Below the pieces are notes generated by a model, which did not search any database, was not told the origin of the DNA, and was given only the letters and a program-made list of their open reading frames with translations. 40,738 bases of DNA. Source: Candidatus Nanopelagicaceae bacterium (GTDB lineage Bacteria; Actinomycetota; Actinomycetes; Nanopelagicales; Nanopelagicaceae). How positions within the stretch are numbered: the first letter of the stretch is position 1; every line of letters begins with the position of its first letter. Location of the stretch: the NCBI GenBank assembly GCA_018882745.1, contig VFFD01000004.1, positions 1 to 40,738 on the forward strand, written 5' to 3'. Of the stretch, positions 24,686-33,433 are shown piece after piece. The position numbers and the translations under genes are program-made.

Positions 24686-24862
24686 TTACTTCGCTTCGCG
24701 TTTAGCACGGCGCTTGGTGTAACGAATACCAATCAAGCCCAGAGCTATTCCTAGTAAACATGTAAGAACAATCTTTGCGACCGCATTGACGATAATCGCG
24801 ACGACCAGCGCAATAGTCCAGAGAACAATTCCAGCGATGATGATTGGAATAGCGCTGCGCAT
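24686..24862 (-). CDS. DUF2530 family small membrane protein
   Basis: A 58-residue protein with two membrane helices (about residues 4–28 and 31–48) and a very basic tail (YTKRRAKREAK). It fits DUF2530 (Trp in the first helix, LGLIGI at the end of the second), a small actinobacterial family often found beside DUF3027 and an MFS gene, as here. Function unknown. A start four codons upstream (24874) is possible, but I choose ATG 24862 because TATGAT lies exactly 7 bp before it. Confidence 0.75.
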   Translation of the reverse strand: MRSAIPIIIAGIVLWTIALVVAIIVNAVAKIVLTCLLGIALGLIGIRYTKRRAKREAK

Positions 24863-24869
24863 GAGTGAA

Positions 24870-24882
24870 ATCATACTAGACT
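24870..24882. promoter_or_regulatory. Closely spaced divergent -10 elements for DUF2530 and the MFS exporter
   Basis: On the minus strand TATGAT (24870–24875) lies 7 bp before the DUF2530 ATG. On the plus strand TAGACT (24877–24882) lies 6 bp before the MFS GTG. Only 26 bp separate the two start codons, and the hexamers are 1 bp apart, so both transcripts should be leaderless and compete for polymerase. Confidence 0.55.
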
Positions 24883-24888
24883 CACTAC

Positions 24889-26142
24889 GTGGGAACGTTG
24901 CGATCTTTTAAACATCGCAACTTCAGAATTCTCTTCTCTGCAAATTTTATTTCAAATATCGGTACCTGGGCCCAAGGCGTGGCCCAAGCATGGTTAATTC
25001 TCGAACTCACTGATAGCGGTTCCTATCTCGGACTCATCACAGCTCTGCAATTTCTGCCTACTCTCATTTTTAGCATTTCGGGTGGAAAGATCGCTGATAA
25101 ATTCAATAAACGAAAAGTTTTGATGTTCACAAACTTAACCGGAGGGTTGTCGGCTCTCTCTGTCGGTGTTTTAGTCCTTACCGACAATATAGAAATCTGG
25201 CATGTGATGTTCTTTGCATTCACGTTGGGAATGGGTAATGCGATTGACGCCCCAGTTCGCCAGAGCTTCAATGCAGAAGTTGTCGGTAAAGCTGACCTTC
25301 CCAATGCCGTAGGTTTGAACTCAGCGAACTTCAATACTGGTCGATTAATTGGACCAGGACTATCTGGGTTATTGATTGCAGCCTACGGAACTGGGGTTTC
25401 ATTCTTGCTCAACGGATTCTCGTATCTCATTGTGATTATTGCTCTCTTGAATATGCGCGAATCTGAGTTATTCCGCGAAGAGCGGAAGTCGAGTTCTACT
25501 AAGGTTCGTGAAGCGATGCGTTATGTAGCCGCTCGCCCCGACATTCTCGCAGTAATGATTACTGTCTTCTTTGCTACCAGCTTTGGGCTTAATTTCAATA
25601 TCTTCAACACGATGATGGCGACGCAAGTCTTTGATAAAAGCGCCGCTGAATATGGTGCGCTAGGAAGTATTTTGGCGATCGGTTCTTTATCTGGAGCGAT
25701 AATTTCGGCCCGCCTTGAACGAAAACGCGGACCTCGCTTTGTCATGATCGGTTCCATGATTTTTAGCACACTCCTTGTTATGAGCTCCTTCGCGCCAAAT
25801 TATCTGGTGTATGCAATTTTTCTTCCGCTGATTGGTTGTGTTGCGCTTCTAACTTTTATTGGCGCAAACACGATGGTTCAGATGCGTACCGATTCAGAGA
25901 TTCGTGGCCGTGTAATGGGTATTTATCTCACGGTATTTCTAGGCGGAACTCCGATTGTCTCTCCGCTAATTGGATGGATGACCCAAGAAATTGGCACACG
26001 CGAGACAGTTGGAATTTGCGGATCAATCTCACTGCTTGCAGCGGTCATTACTTATTCGCAATTCCACGACAAAGGCGAAGCTCCTGCCAGCGTTGCAGTA
26101 GAGGACGTTTTAGAGCCCACTTATGAGAACAAAAAAGACTAA
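24889..26142 (+). CDS. MFS transporter, EntS-like exporter
   Basis: A 417-residue major facilitator superfamily protein with about 12 hydrophobic helices. N-terminal FKHRNFRILFSANFISNIGTWAQGVAQAWLILELT and the loop ADKFNKRKVLMFTN (motif A type) match the MFS_3 group that includes enterobactin exporter EntS and many drug-export-like proteins. A conserved GNAIDAPVRQSF segment follows helix 4. Substrate unknown. Start is GTG; the leaderless promoter arrangement supports it. It converges with the second MFS gene; the 47-bp gap contains only a weak dyad (AGAATT…AATTCT). Confidence 0.85.
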   Translation: MGTLRSFKHRNFRILFSANFISNIGTWAQGVAQAWLILELTDSGSYLGLITALQFLPTLIFSISGGKIADKFNKRKVLMFTNLTGGLSALSVGVLVLTDNIEIWHVMFFAFTLGMGNAIDAPVRQSFNAEVVGKADLPNAVGLNSANFNTGRLIGPGLSGLLIAAYGTGVSFLLNGFSYLIVIIALLNMRESELFREERKSSSTKVREAMRYVAARPDILAVMITVFFATSFGLNFNIFNTMMATQVFDKSAAEYGALGSILAIGSLSGAIISARLERKRGPRFVMIGSMIFSTLLVMSSFAPNYLVYAIFLPLIGCVALLTFIGANTMVQMRTDSEIRGRVMGIYLTVFLGGTPIVSPLIGWMTQEIGTRETVGICGSISLLAAVITYSQFHDKGEAPASVAVEDVLEPTYENKKD

Positions 26143-26189
26143 GCTAAAAAGAATTACGAGAGTAACAATTCTCCGCGTCTTGTAGTTCA

Positions 26190-27359
26190 CTAAACTCTCC
26201 GCTCTTGGATGGGTTTTTCATGTGTAGGCAATACGCTTACAATAACAAAAGCGCAGATAATCAAGATTGGAACGAGAAGAAATCCTTGAACAATCCCAAA
26301 GATATCTGCGAGAAATCCAAGAAGTAGCGGTGATAGCCCAATAGCAATTCCAGCGCTGTAGCTCGATTTACCTATGGCAAGGTCAGGTTTCTCTTTCCCA
26401 AAGTGCAATAACCGCAGCGTTGAGAGAGCAAATTGCATCGATGTTCCCAGGCCCACAAAAAACAAGGTGAGAAAAGAAATCCATGGATTGGAAGAGACCC
26501 AAAAGACCATAAAACTCAAACCTTGCAGGGCGATGATGAGTCGAAGGCGAGCATCAATGTTTAGCTCCGGAAATAAGTAGGTGCCAAACCAGCGGCCGAC
26601 CATCATGCCAAAAGGAAAGGCAAGAACAAGAGTGGTGGCTAATGCGGCAGAGAGGCTCGCTTTTTCACGCAGTAATGCAGCCGACCAGAATGCGATGGCA
26701 AACTCTGCAGAAATCGTAAACATGAGACCGAGCCAACTCACCCAATACTTGATTGGAAGAGAACCACGTTGGTGCCCTTCTTCATCTGGAATGTGCTCGG
26801 GATTGTGGTGACGGCCGAGCGTTAAATAGAGAATTACGGCAAAAGGAATACAAACTAGCAATCCCAAGCGCCAACTAAATTGTGTTCCCGCAATAATTCC
26901 GATGATTAAGTTACCTAGCAAAACAAAAGCAGAGTTCACTCCGTTAGCTTGTGAGACTGCGCGCGGAGCATGTCTCTCATAATGACTAGAGAGATACATC
27001 AGTGAGTTATTCACCGTCATTGATAATCCAACGCCAGCAAAGAGAATCGCCGGAATGGTCTGCCAGGCATATGGAAGAACGATGAATGCCATCGCTCCAA
27101 TATTGAAGATGGTGAGCCCTAACCAGATGCTCTTGTAACGCCCGAATCGATGAGCAAATGGGGCATTGAGATAGCCCGCAATAATTGATGCAACGCCGAG
27201 CGCCGTGCCATGAAGACCTGCGATTGCGCCTGAGGTGCCTTGGTCTGCTTGCAGTAAAGGGATGGCTGGGCCGAAGCCGCCCATAAAAATTCCGAAGACC
27301 CCGGTTTGCAGTGCGACGAGCCAGAAAACGTTATCGCGCTTGTAGATCGCTCCAGTCAA
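26190..27359 (-). CDS. MFS transporter (function unassigned)
   Basis: A 389-residue major facilitator protein with about 12 membrane helices. The N-half has GGFGPAIPLLQADQGTSGAIAGLHGTALGVASIIAGY and the loop NAPFAHRFGRYKSIW. The C-half has RLRLIIALQGLSFMVFWV and SYSAGIAIGLSPLLLGFLADIFG. I cannot name a substrate. The start is TTG (no ATG near), 4 bp beyond the serC stop with a purine-rich GAAGAAA upstream, so translation is probably coupled to serC. Association with serine/PLP genes (serC, pdxH) could mean amino acid or vitamin export, but that is speculation. Confidence 0.8.
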   Translation of the reverse strand: MTGAIYKRDNVFWLVALQTGVFGIFMGGFGPAIPLLQADQGTSGAIAGLHGTALGVASIIAGYLNAPFAHRFGRYKSIWLGLTIFNIGAMAFIVLPYAWQTIPAILFAGVGLSMTVNNSLMYLSSHYERHAPRAVSQANGVNSAFVLLGNLIIGIIAGTQFSWRLGLLVCIPFAVILYLTLGRHHNPEHIPDEEGHQRGSLPIKYWVSWLGLMFTISAEFAIAFWSAALLREKASLSAALATTLVLAFPFGMMVGRWFGTYLFPELNIDARLRLIIALQGLSFMVFWVSSNPWISFLTLFFVGLGTSMQFALSTLRLLHFGKEKPDLAIGKSSYSAGIAIGLSPLLLGFLADIFGIVQGFLLVPILIICAFVIVSVLPTHEKPIQERRV

Positions 27360-27363
27360 TGTG

Positions 27364-28497
<1,134 letters not shown>

Positions 28498-29193
28498 CTA
28501 TGGGAAGAAGCGTTCTAGCTTCCAATTGGATTCTGCTTGATTGCTATTGGAATCAATATCGCGTGTGAAGCGCAAGCGATCATGTAAGCGTGAATAGCGC
28601 CCTTGCCAGAATTCAATGCTGGTAGGTGTGACGAGGAACCCACCCCAATGAGGTGGTTTAGGAACCGTCGAGCCTTCCGGATAGCGCTCCGCAAATTCTC
28701 TCCAGCGCGATTCAAGAACCTCGCGCGATTCAAGCACGTCAGATTGATTACTTGCCCATGCCCCAATTTGGCTCGACCAAGGCCGTGTTACAAAATACTT
28801 TTCTGATTCTGCAACTGAAATCCGCATCGCCTCACCGAGCACGATTACTTGGCGTTCCATTGGATACCAAGGAAAGAGAAGTGAAACTGCGGCGTTGGAA
28901 GAAATCTCTTGGGATTTACGGGAGTCGTAATTGGTGAAAAAGGTGAATCCCGATGTCGTTACATCTTTCAATAGAACTGTTCGTGAGGTTGGCTTGCCCG
29001 ACCCGACAGTGGAGAGCACCATTGCGTTAGCCTCAACAATCATCGAATTGGCGGCAGCTTCTGAAAGCCAGAGTTGAAATTGAGATATCGGATCAGGGTT
29101 GATGGCAGATTCAGTAATTCCAACTTCACCGTAGGAGCGGCGCATCGCAGAGATTTCAGCGCGGTCGACGGCGGGCTGATTTCTCTCTGTCAT
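28498..29193 (-). CDS. pdxH: Pyridoxamine/pyridoxine 5'-phosphate oxidase
   Basis: A 231-residue FMN enzyme that makes pyridoxal 5'-phosphate. Signatures are MRRSYGEVGITES, EANAMVLSTVGSGKPTSRTVLLKDVTTSGFTFFTNYDSRKSQEI, LLFPWYPMERQVIV, SSQIGAWASNQS, PPHWGGFLVTPTSIEFWQGRYSRLHDR and the terminal RFTRD…LERFFP, all typical of PdxH. Upstream in-frame alternatives are GTG 29211 (with TATTGT 5 bp before it) and TTG 29220; I list ATG 29193, but the GTG would be leaderless and cannot be excluded. It is the first gene of a probable pdxH–serC–MFS unit, so coenzyme and PLP enzyme are made together. It is divergent from citrate synthase. Confidence 0.92.
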   Translation of the reverse strand: MTERNQPAVDRAEISAMRRSYGEVGITESAINPDPISQFQLWLSEAAANSMIVEANAMVLSTVGSGKPTSRTVLLKDVTTSGFTFFTNYDSRKSQEISSNAAVSLLFPWYPMERQVIVLGEAMRISVAESEKYFVTRPWSSQIGAWASNQSDVLESREVLESRWREFAERYPEGSTVPKPPHWGGFLVTPTSIEFWQGRYSRLHDRLRFTRDIDSNSNQAESNWKLERFFP

Positions 29194-29279
29194 GGGTGTA
29201 TCTAACGTCACTTTAGACAATAGGGCATCTTTGACGGGGTCGTTTTGCGCGCCTCAATTGAAGGTGCAGAATACGGCGC

Positions 29280-30395
29280 ATGGCAGATGACTTTAAACCC
29301 GGTCTTGAAGGCGTAATCGCATTTGAATCAGAAATTGCAGAACCAGATAAAGAGGGCAGTGCGCTTCGCTACCGCGGTGTAGATATCGATGATCTCGTTG
29401 GCCGCGTTTCATTTGGAAATGTGTGGGGCCTTCTCGTTGATGACGAATTTAATCCTGGACTTCCTGCCGCAGAACCATTCCCCATTCCGATTCACTCTGG
29501 CGATGTTCGAGTCGATGTGCAATCTGCAATTGCAATGCTCGCGCCAGCATGGGGTTTGAAACCACTTCTTGATATCTCCGATGAAGAAGCTCGCAGCAAT
29601 CTTGCTCGAGTCTCGGTCATGTTGCTTTCGTATGTTGCCCAATCAGCACGTGGTACTTGGCAACCAATGATTCCGCAATCAGAAGTTGATAAAGCACACA
29701 CTGTTGTTGAGCGCATGATGATTCGCTGGAGAGGTGAACCAGATCCAAAACATGTTCGTGCCATTGATGCGTACTTTGTTTCTGCTGCCGAACATGGCAT
29801 GAATGCCTCAACATTCACGGCACGCGTTATCGCTTCAACCGGAGCAGACGTTGCTGCGTCAATCTCTGGTGCTATCGGAGCAATGTCAGGACCGCTTCAT
29901 GGAGGTGCGCCTTCTCGCGTTCTTCATATGATTGAAGAAGTTGAAAAGCGTGGAGATGCACGTGCATATGTCAAAGATTTGTTGGATAAAGGTGAGCGTT
30001 TGATGGGATTTGGACATCGCGTTTATCGCGCTCAAGATCCACGTTCACGCACTTTGCGCCGTACCTGTGAAGAACTTGGTGCGCCACGTTATGAAGTTGC
30101 AAAAGCATTGGAAGAGGCAGCACTTGCAGAATTACGTGAACGACGTCCCGATCGCGTCTTAGAAACAAACGTTGAATTCTGGGCTGCTGTACTTCTTGAT
30201 TTCGCAGAGGTTCCCGCACATATGTTCACGCCAATGTTTACTTCTGCACGTACAGCTGGTTGGTCTGCCCATATCTTGGAGCAGAAGCGAACTGGTCGCT
30301 TGATTCGTCCGTCAGCTCGTTACATTGGAAAGGCGCCTCGAAAGCCTGAAGATGTGAAGGGTTGGGACAAGAGCGTCCCGGGCGTTCATCAATAG
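29280..30395 (+). CDS. citA: Citrate synthase, actinobacterial CitA type
   Basis: A 371-residue citrate synthase that condenses acetyl-CoA and oxaloacetate. It is shorter than the 430-residue GltA type and resembles M. tuberculosis CitA (Rv0889c). Active-site segments are GPLHGGAPSRVL (His207) and GFGHRVYRAQDPRS (His246). The usual catalytic Asp position in the NVDF motif reads NVEF (Glu299). The C-terminus TAGWSAHILEQKRTGRLIRPSARYIG is normal. Linkage with serC and DUF3027 matches the order in mycobacteria. It lacks an obvious -10 close to the ATG. The last codons and stop are duplicated downstream in short repeats (30385–30436). Confidence 0.92.
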   Translation: MADDFKPGLEGVIAFESEIAEPDKEGSALRYRGVDIDDLVGRVSFGNVWGLLVDDEFNPGLPAAEPFPIPIHSGDVRVDVQSAIAMLAPAWGLKPLLDISDEEARSNLARVSVMLLSYVAQSARGTWQPMIPQSEVDKAHTVVERMMIRWRGEPDPKHVRAIDAYFVSAAEHGMNASTFTARVIASTGADVAASISGAIGAMSGPLHGGAPSRVLHMIEEVEKRGDARAYVKDLLDKGERLMGFGHRVYRAQDPRSRTLRRTCEELGAPRYEVAKALEEAALAELRERRPDRVLETNVEFWAAVLLDFAEVPAHMFTPMFTSARTAGWSAHILEQKRTGRLIRPSARYIGKAPRKPEDVKGWDKSVPGVHQ

Positions 30396-30436
30396 CCTTC
30401 ATCAATAGCCCTTCATCAATAGGCGTTCATAAGTAG
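30385..30436 (+). repeat. Short tandem repeat at the end of citA
   Basis: TTCATCAATAG occurs at 30385–30395, 30398–30408 and 30412–30422, with a decayed copy TTCATAAGTAG at 30426–30436 (spacings 13, 14 and 14 bp). The first copy contains the citA stop codon. The uneven spacing puts TAG stops in different frames. It looks like local duplication of the gene's end; too short and unspaced for a CRISPR array. Confidence 0.8.
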
Positions 30437-30503
30437 TTCAGCCTCCATGTAAACGCGCGTGCAAAATTTGCGCTTTATAACGAAAAAGTAACTCGTCAAT
30501 ATC

Positions 30504-30524
30504 GCCCGTGGTTTAGGGCTTTTT
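30504..30524 (+). terminator. Possible intrinsic terminator upstream of malE
   Basis: GCCC (30504–30507), an 8-nt loop, GGGC (30516–30519) and TTTTT. The stem is only 4 bp, but all G-C. It would insulate the malE promoter, whose -35 begins at 30528, from citA transcription. Confidence 0.4.
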
Positions 30525-30527
30525 GCC

Positions 30528-30556
30528 TTGACTCACCGAATTGTTAGCGTTGAAAT
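30528..30556 (+). promoter_or_regulatory. malE promoter
   Basis: TTGACT (30528–30533), 17 bp, TGAAAT (30551–30556): a good housekeeping-type promoter. Expected start is near 30563. The ribosome-binding site GGAGG at 30594–30598 lies 7 bp before the malE ATG. Confidence 0.7.
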
Positions 30557-30563
30557 GGTGTCC

Positions 30564-30584
30564 TCTGTAACCCCTCGTTACAGA
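30564..30584. promoter_or_regulatory. Palindromic operator-like repeat at the malE transcription start
   Basis: TCTGTAAC-N5-GTTACAGA is a perfect 8+8 inverted repeat placed on +1 to about +22, as for a repressor operator. A second, perfect odd palindrome, GCAAAATTTGC, is at 30461–30471. No regulator gene is in the window, so the binding protein is unknown. A leader RNA hairpin is the alternative. Confidence 0.6.
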
Positions 30585-30605
30585 TACTTCCATGGAGGAA
30601 AATTA

Positions 30606-31805
30606 ATGAATAAGAAGCGTCTAGGCGTCACTGGCGCCATAGCAACCGCTGCTCTAGTCCTCTCAAGTTTTGTTGCACCTGCGCAGGCTGCAACAAAGAA
30701 TCTCTTGATCTGGGCAGACTCGGGCAAAGCACCGTCAGTTAGAGCTGCAATTGCACCTTGGGCAAAAGCAAATGGTGTAACAGCAACTGTCGTAGTAAAG
30801 GACTTCGGAACTGTCCGCGATGAATTGATTACAGCTGGACCAAAAGGTCTCGGACCAGATTTGGTTATTGCTCCACATGACTGGCTAGGCGGCCTTGCAG
30901 CCTCTGGCGTGGTTGACCGAGTCAGCAATGTTTCATCCGGTAACTATGCATCTTCAACAATGGATGCGATTACATACAAGGGCCTTAAGTGGGGCGTTCC
31001 AGTCGATGTTGAGAACGTTGCACTTGTAGTAAATACAGAACTTGCAAAAGCGCCAAAGACTCTTGATGAGCTTGAAACAAATTGTGCAGCAGCAAAAGCT
31101 GCAATCAAGAATTTCAAAGTATGTCTAGAGCTTCCAAAGGGAGCGACGTACCACTCATACCCACTATTCACTGCACTAGGTGGATATATCTTCAAGTGGA
31201 ATGGAAAGAGCTACAACCTCAAGGACATCTTGGGTGGAAAGCAGTTCCAAGCAAATGCAAGCAAGCTTGATGAGTATTACAAGAGTGGTGTACTCAGCAA
31301 AGATGCTGCATGGGGCTTTGCAGAGTTTTACGCTGGTCGTGCTCCATACGTAATCATGGGTCCTTGGGATATCAACGACCTAAAGAAGCAGACAAAGGTT
31401 AAGTATTCGATTGTGCCTTTCCCTTCTGGAAAGTTCCCATCGGCTCCTTTCCTCGGCGTTAATGCTTTCTATCTTTCAAAGTATGCAAAGAACAAGGTAA
31501 CTGCACGTTCATTCCTCACGGGCTATGCCAGTGGCAAGGAGTTCGGTTTGGCTTGGTTCAAGGATTCAGGCAAGCAGCCTGCAAACCTTGAGGCGCAAGC
31601 TGATCCTGCAGTTAAGGCAAATGCTGAACTTGCTGGCTTTGCATCATTCTCGGCTGCAGCGCAGCCCATGCCAAACGTTCCTCAGATGGGATCTGTCTGG
31701 GGCGCTTGGGAGAACGCACTTAACGCAGTTGCAGATAACAAATCAACTGCATCTGCTGCATTTACAACCGCAGCAGCAACTATCAAGAAAACAATTGGTA
31801 GCTGA
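30606..31805 (+). CDS. malE: Maltose/maltodextrin ABC transporter, substrate-binding protein
   Basis: A 399-residue binding protein, close in length to E. coli MalE (396). A Sec signal peptide is evident: MNKKR, hydrophobic core, then PAQA with cleavage before ATKN. There is no lipobox cysteine, unlike most binding proteins of single-membrane bacteria. The mature part has the family segments GPDLVIAPHDWLGGLAASGVV, WGVPVDVENVALVVNTELA, the YIFKW region and AFTTAAATIKK near the end. Two cysteines (in ETNCAA and FKVCLE) could form a disulfide. The frame is open further upstream, but ATG 30606 has GGAGG 7 bp before it and starts the signal peptide. It is first of a malE-malF-malG-GH13-GH13 run; the hairpin after it probably raises malE output over the permeases. 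Confidence 0.92.
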   Translation: MNKKRLGVTGAIATAALVLSSFVAPAQAATKNLLIWADSGKAPSVRAAIAPWAKANGVTATVVVKDFGTVRDELITAGPKGLGPDLVIAPHDWLGGLAASGVVDRVSNVSSGNYASSTMDAITYKGLKWGVPVDVENVALVVNTELAKAPKTLDELETNCAAAKAAIKNFKVCLELPKGATYHSYPLFTALGGYIFKWNGKSYNLKDILGGKQFQANASKLDEYYKSGVLSKDAAWGFAEFYAGRAPYVIMGPWDINDLKKQTKVKYSIVPFPSGKFPSAPFLGVNAFYLSKYAKNKVTARSFLTGYASGKEFGLAWFKDSGKQPANLEAQADPAVKANAELAGFASFSAAAQPMPNVPQMGSVWGAWENALNAVADNKSTASAAFTTAAATIKKTIGS

Positions 31806-31827
31806 TTAGTTAGACAGTAGTAAAAAA

Positions 31828-31855
31828 TATGGGGGCGTCATTCGGCGCCCCCATA
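31828..31855 (+). terminator. Strong hairpin between malE and malF
   Basis: TATGGGGGCG (31828–31837), an 8-nt loop, and CGCCCCCATA (31846–31855) make a perfect 10-bp stem. It is followed by CTTTC, not a clean U-tract. It probably acts as a partial terminator or 3'-end stabiliser that sets malE above malFG. Confidence 0.8.
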
Positions 31856-31888
31856 CTTTCACTTTAAGGTAAGGCGACAATAGAAGAA

Positions 31889-33433
31889 ATGAAAATCAAG
31901 AACTCACAGAAGCTTCCAGGCTTATTTATTAAAATCTTCTTGCTTGGTGGGCTTAATGCTTTCGCACTATGGTCCGTTCCAGTCCTTATTGCTGATGGTC
32001 GTTTTCTGTATGCAGCTTATATCGCGATCTCTACCCTGATTCTTGACTACATCTTTCTCAGCAGTAAATTTGTCGCAGCCAAATACATCGTTCCTGGCGC
32101 CATTTTGCTCGTTGCATTCCAGATATATCCCGCAATTTATACAGGGTATATAGCTTTCACAAACTTCTCTGTTGGACATGAAATGAATAAGCAATCAGCC
32201 ATTGATTCCATCATTTCGAATTCACTTGAGCCCGTAGGGGATGACTCGATTCTTCCAATGCGCCTAGCCAAGACGCCAGAAGGCTCAACTGTCCTGCTAA
32301 TTAAAGAGAGTGATGGCAACCTGTATTTAGGTAATGCCCAGAGTTTAAAGAAATTACCACCTAACTCGTGGAGCGTTGATGCTGAAGGCAATATTCAGAG
32401 CGTCGAAGGATTTACCTTCTTGACTGACGAGGAAATTGCCCTTGTTCTTGAACAATACAGCAACTATTTCGTCCCAGGTCTTGAAGAGAATGTTAAATAT
32501 CGAGTAGCTGACTTTACGAATGTTGAACGCATCACTCCTACTTTGCAATACAACAGCGCTGGAGATTATGTAGAAAATCTACTTACTGGAGAGATTTACA
32601 AGCCCAACAAAGAAGGTGCATTCGTTGGCGCTGATGGAGTTGAGTTGGAGCCAGGGTGGACAGCTCGAATTGGGTTGAAGAATTTGGAACGTGTTATTGG
32701 TGATGAGCGTTATCGCACGCCACTTGTGAAAGTAATGATTTGGACCTTTGTTTACCCATTCTTGGTAGTGATGTTGACGTTTTTCCTAGGACTTTTCTTG
32801 GCTCTAACTATTAACCATCCAAAAATAAAGCCGAAAAAACTTTATCGAATACTTCTAATCGTTCCTTATGCAATGCCTGGAGTTCTCTCAATTCTTACAT
32901 GGAAAGGCATGCTTAATGAGTCTTATGGCATTGTAAATAAGTTGTTGCCAGGTGCGGTTCCGTGGCTTAGCGATCCGTGGTGGGCGAAGGTTGCAGTCGT
33001 GCTCGTTCAAGTGTGGGCTGGAACCCCTTATATGTTTTTGATTGCAACAGGTGCGATTCAGGCTCTCTCTACAGAGATAGTAGAAGCCTCAGAAGTTGAT
33101 GGAGCATCACCGCGCCAAGTCTTCTGGAATATCAAGCTTCCCCTTGTGGTAATTGCTTTAACCCCGTTACTGATTGCTTCATATGCTTATAACTTCAGTA
33201 ATTTCGGCTCGATATATCTTTTAACAGGTGGTGGACCAGTGATGTACGACTCCGGAGGCGTGGCTGGCCATACTGATATTTTGATTTCTTACACTTATAA
33301 CTTGGCGTTTACAGCCGGTAAAGGACGAGACTACGGGCTTGCGAGCGCCGTATCTTTTATTAACTTCCTCATCGTGGCTGTCATATCAATTCAAGCCTTC
33401 CGTCGCTCCAAGCAGATGGAGAATATAAATTGA
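31889..33433 (+). CDS. malF: Maltose/maltodextrin ABC permease MalF with a large extracytoplasmic domain
   Basis: A 514-residue permease, the same length as E. coli MalF. Predicted helices lie near residues 13–34, 38–57 and 65–90. A hydrophilic domain of about 185 residues (91–277) follows, then further helices from 278. The domain has the position and size of the MalF P2 loop that contacts MalE. The segment LTGEIYKPN followed by PGWTARIGLKNLERV resembles the end of the E. coli P2 region. The EAA loop EASEVDGASPRQVFWNIKLPL (399–418) contacts the ATPase. The C-terminal SFAFNFNN-like part reads YAYNFSNFGSIYLLTGGGP. Start is ATG 31889 with AGAAG just upstream; its stop overlaps malG. Confidence 0.93.
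   Translation: MKIKNSQKLPGLFIKIFLLGGLNAFALWSVPVLIADGRFLYAAYIAISTLILDYIFLSSKFVAAKYIVPGAILLVAFQIYPAIYTGYIAFTNFSVGHEMNKQSAIDSIISNSLEPVGDDSILPMRLAKTPEGSTVLLIKESDGNLYLGNAQSLKKLPPNSWSVDAEGNIQSVEGFTFLTDEEIALVLEQYSNYFVPGLEENVKYRVADFTNVERITPTLQYNSAGDYVENLLTGEIYKPNKEGAFVGADGVELEPGWTARIGLKNLERVIGDERYRTPLVKVMIWTFVYPFLVVMLTFFLGLFLALTINHPKIKPKKLYRILLIVPYAMPGVLSILTWKGMLNESYGIVNKLLPGAVPWLSDPWWAKVAVVLVQVWAGTPYMFLIATGAIQALSTEIVEASEVDGASPRQVFWNIKLPLVVIALTPLLIASYAYNFSNFGSIYLLTGGGPVMYDSGGVAGHTDILISYTYNLAFTAGKGRDYGLASAVSFINFLIVAVISIQAFRRSKQMENIN

Noticed and set aside
26143-26189. Bidirectional terminator between the two convergent MFS genes
   Set aside because: Only a weak 6-bp dyad (AGAATT…AATTCT) with an 11-nt loop and no U-tract; not enough to call.
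30385-30436. Possible CRISPR array
   Set aside because: Repeat unit of 11 bp with 2–3 bp between copies; no spacers, and no cas genes in the window.
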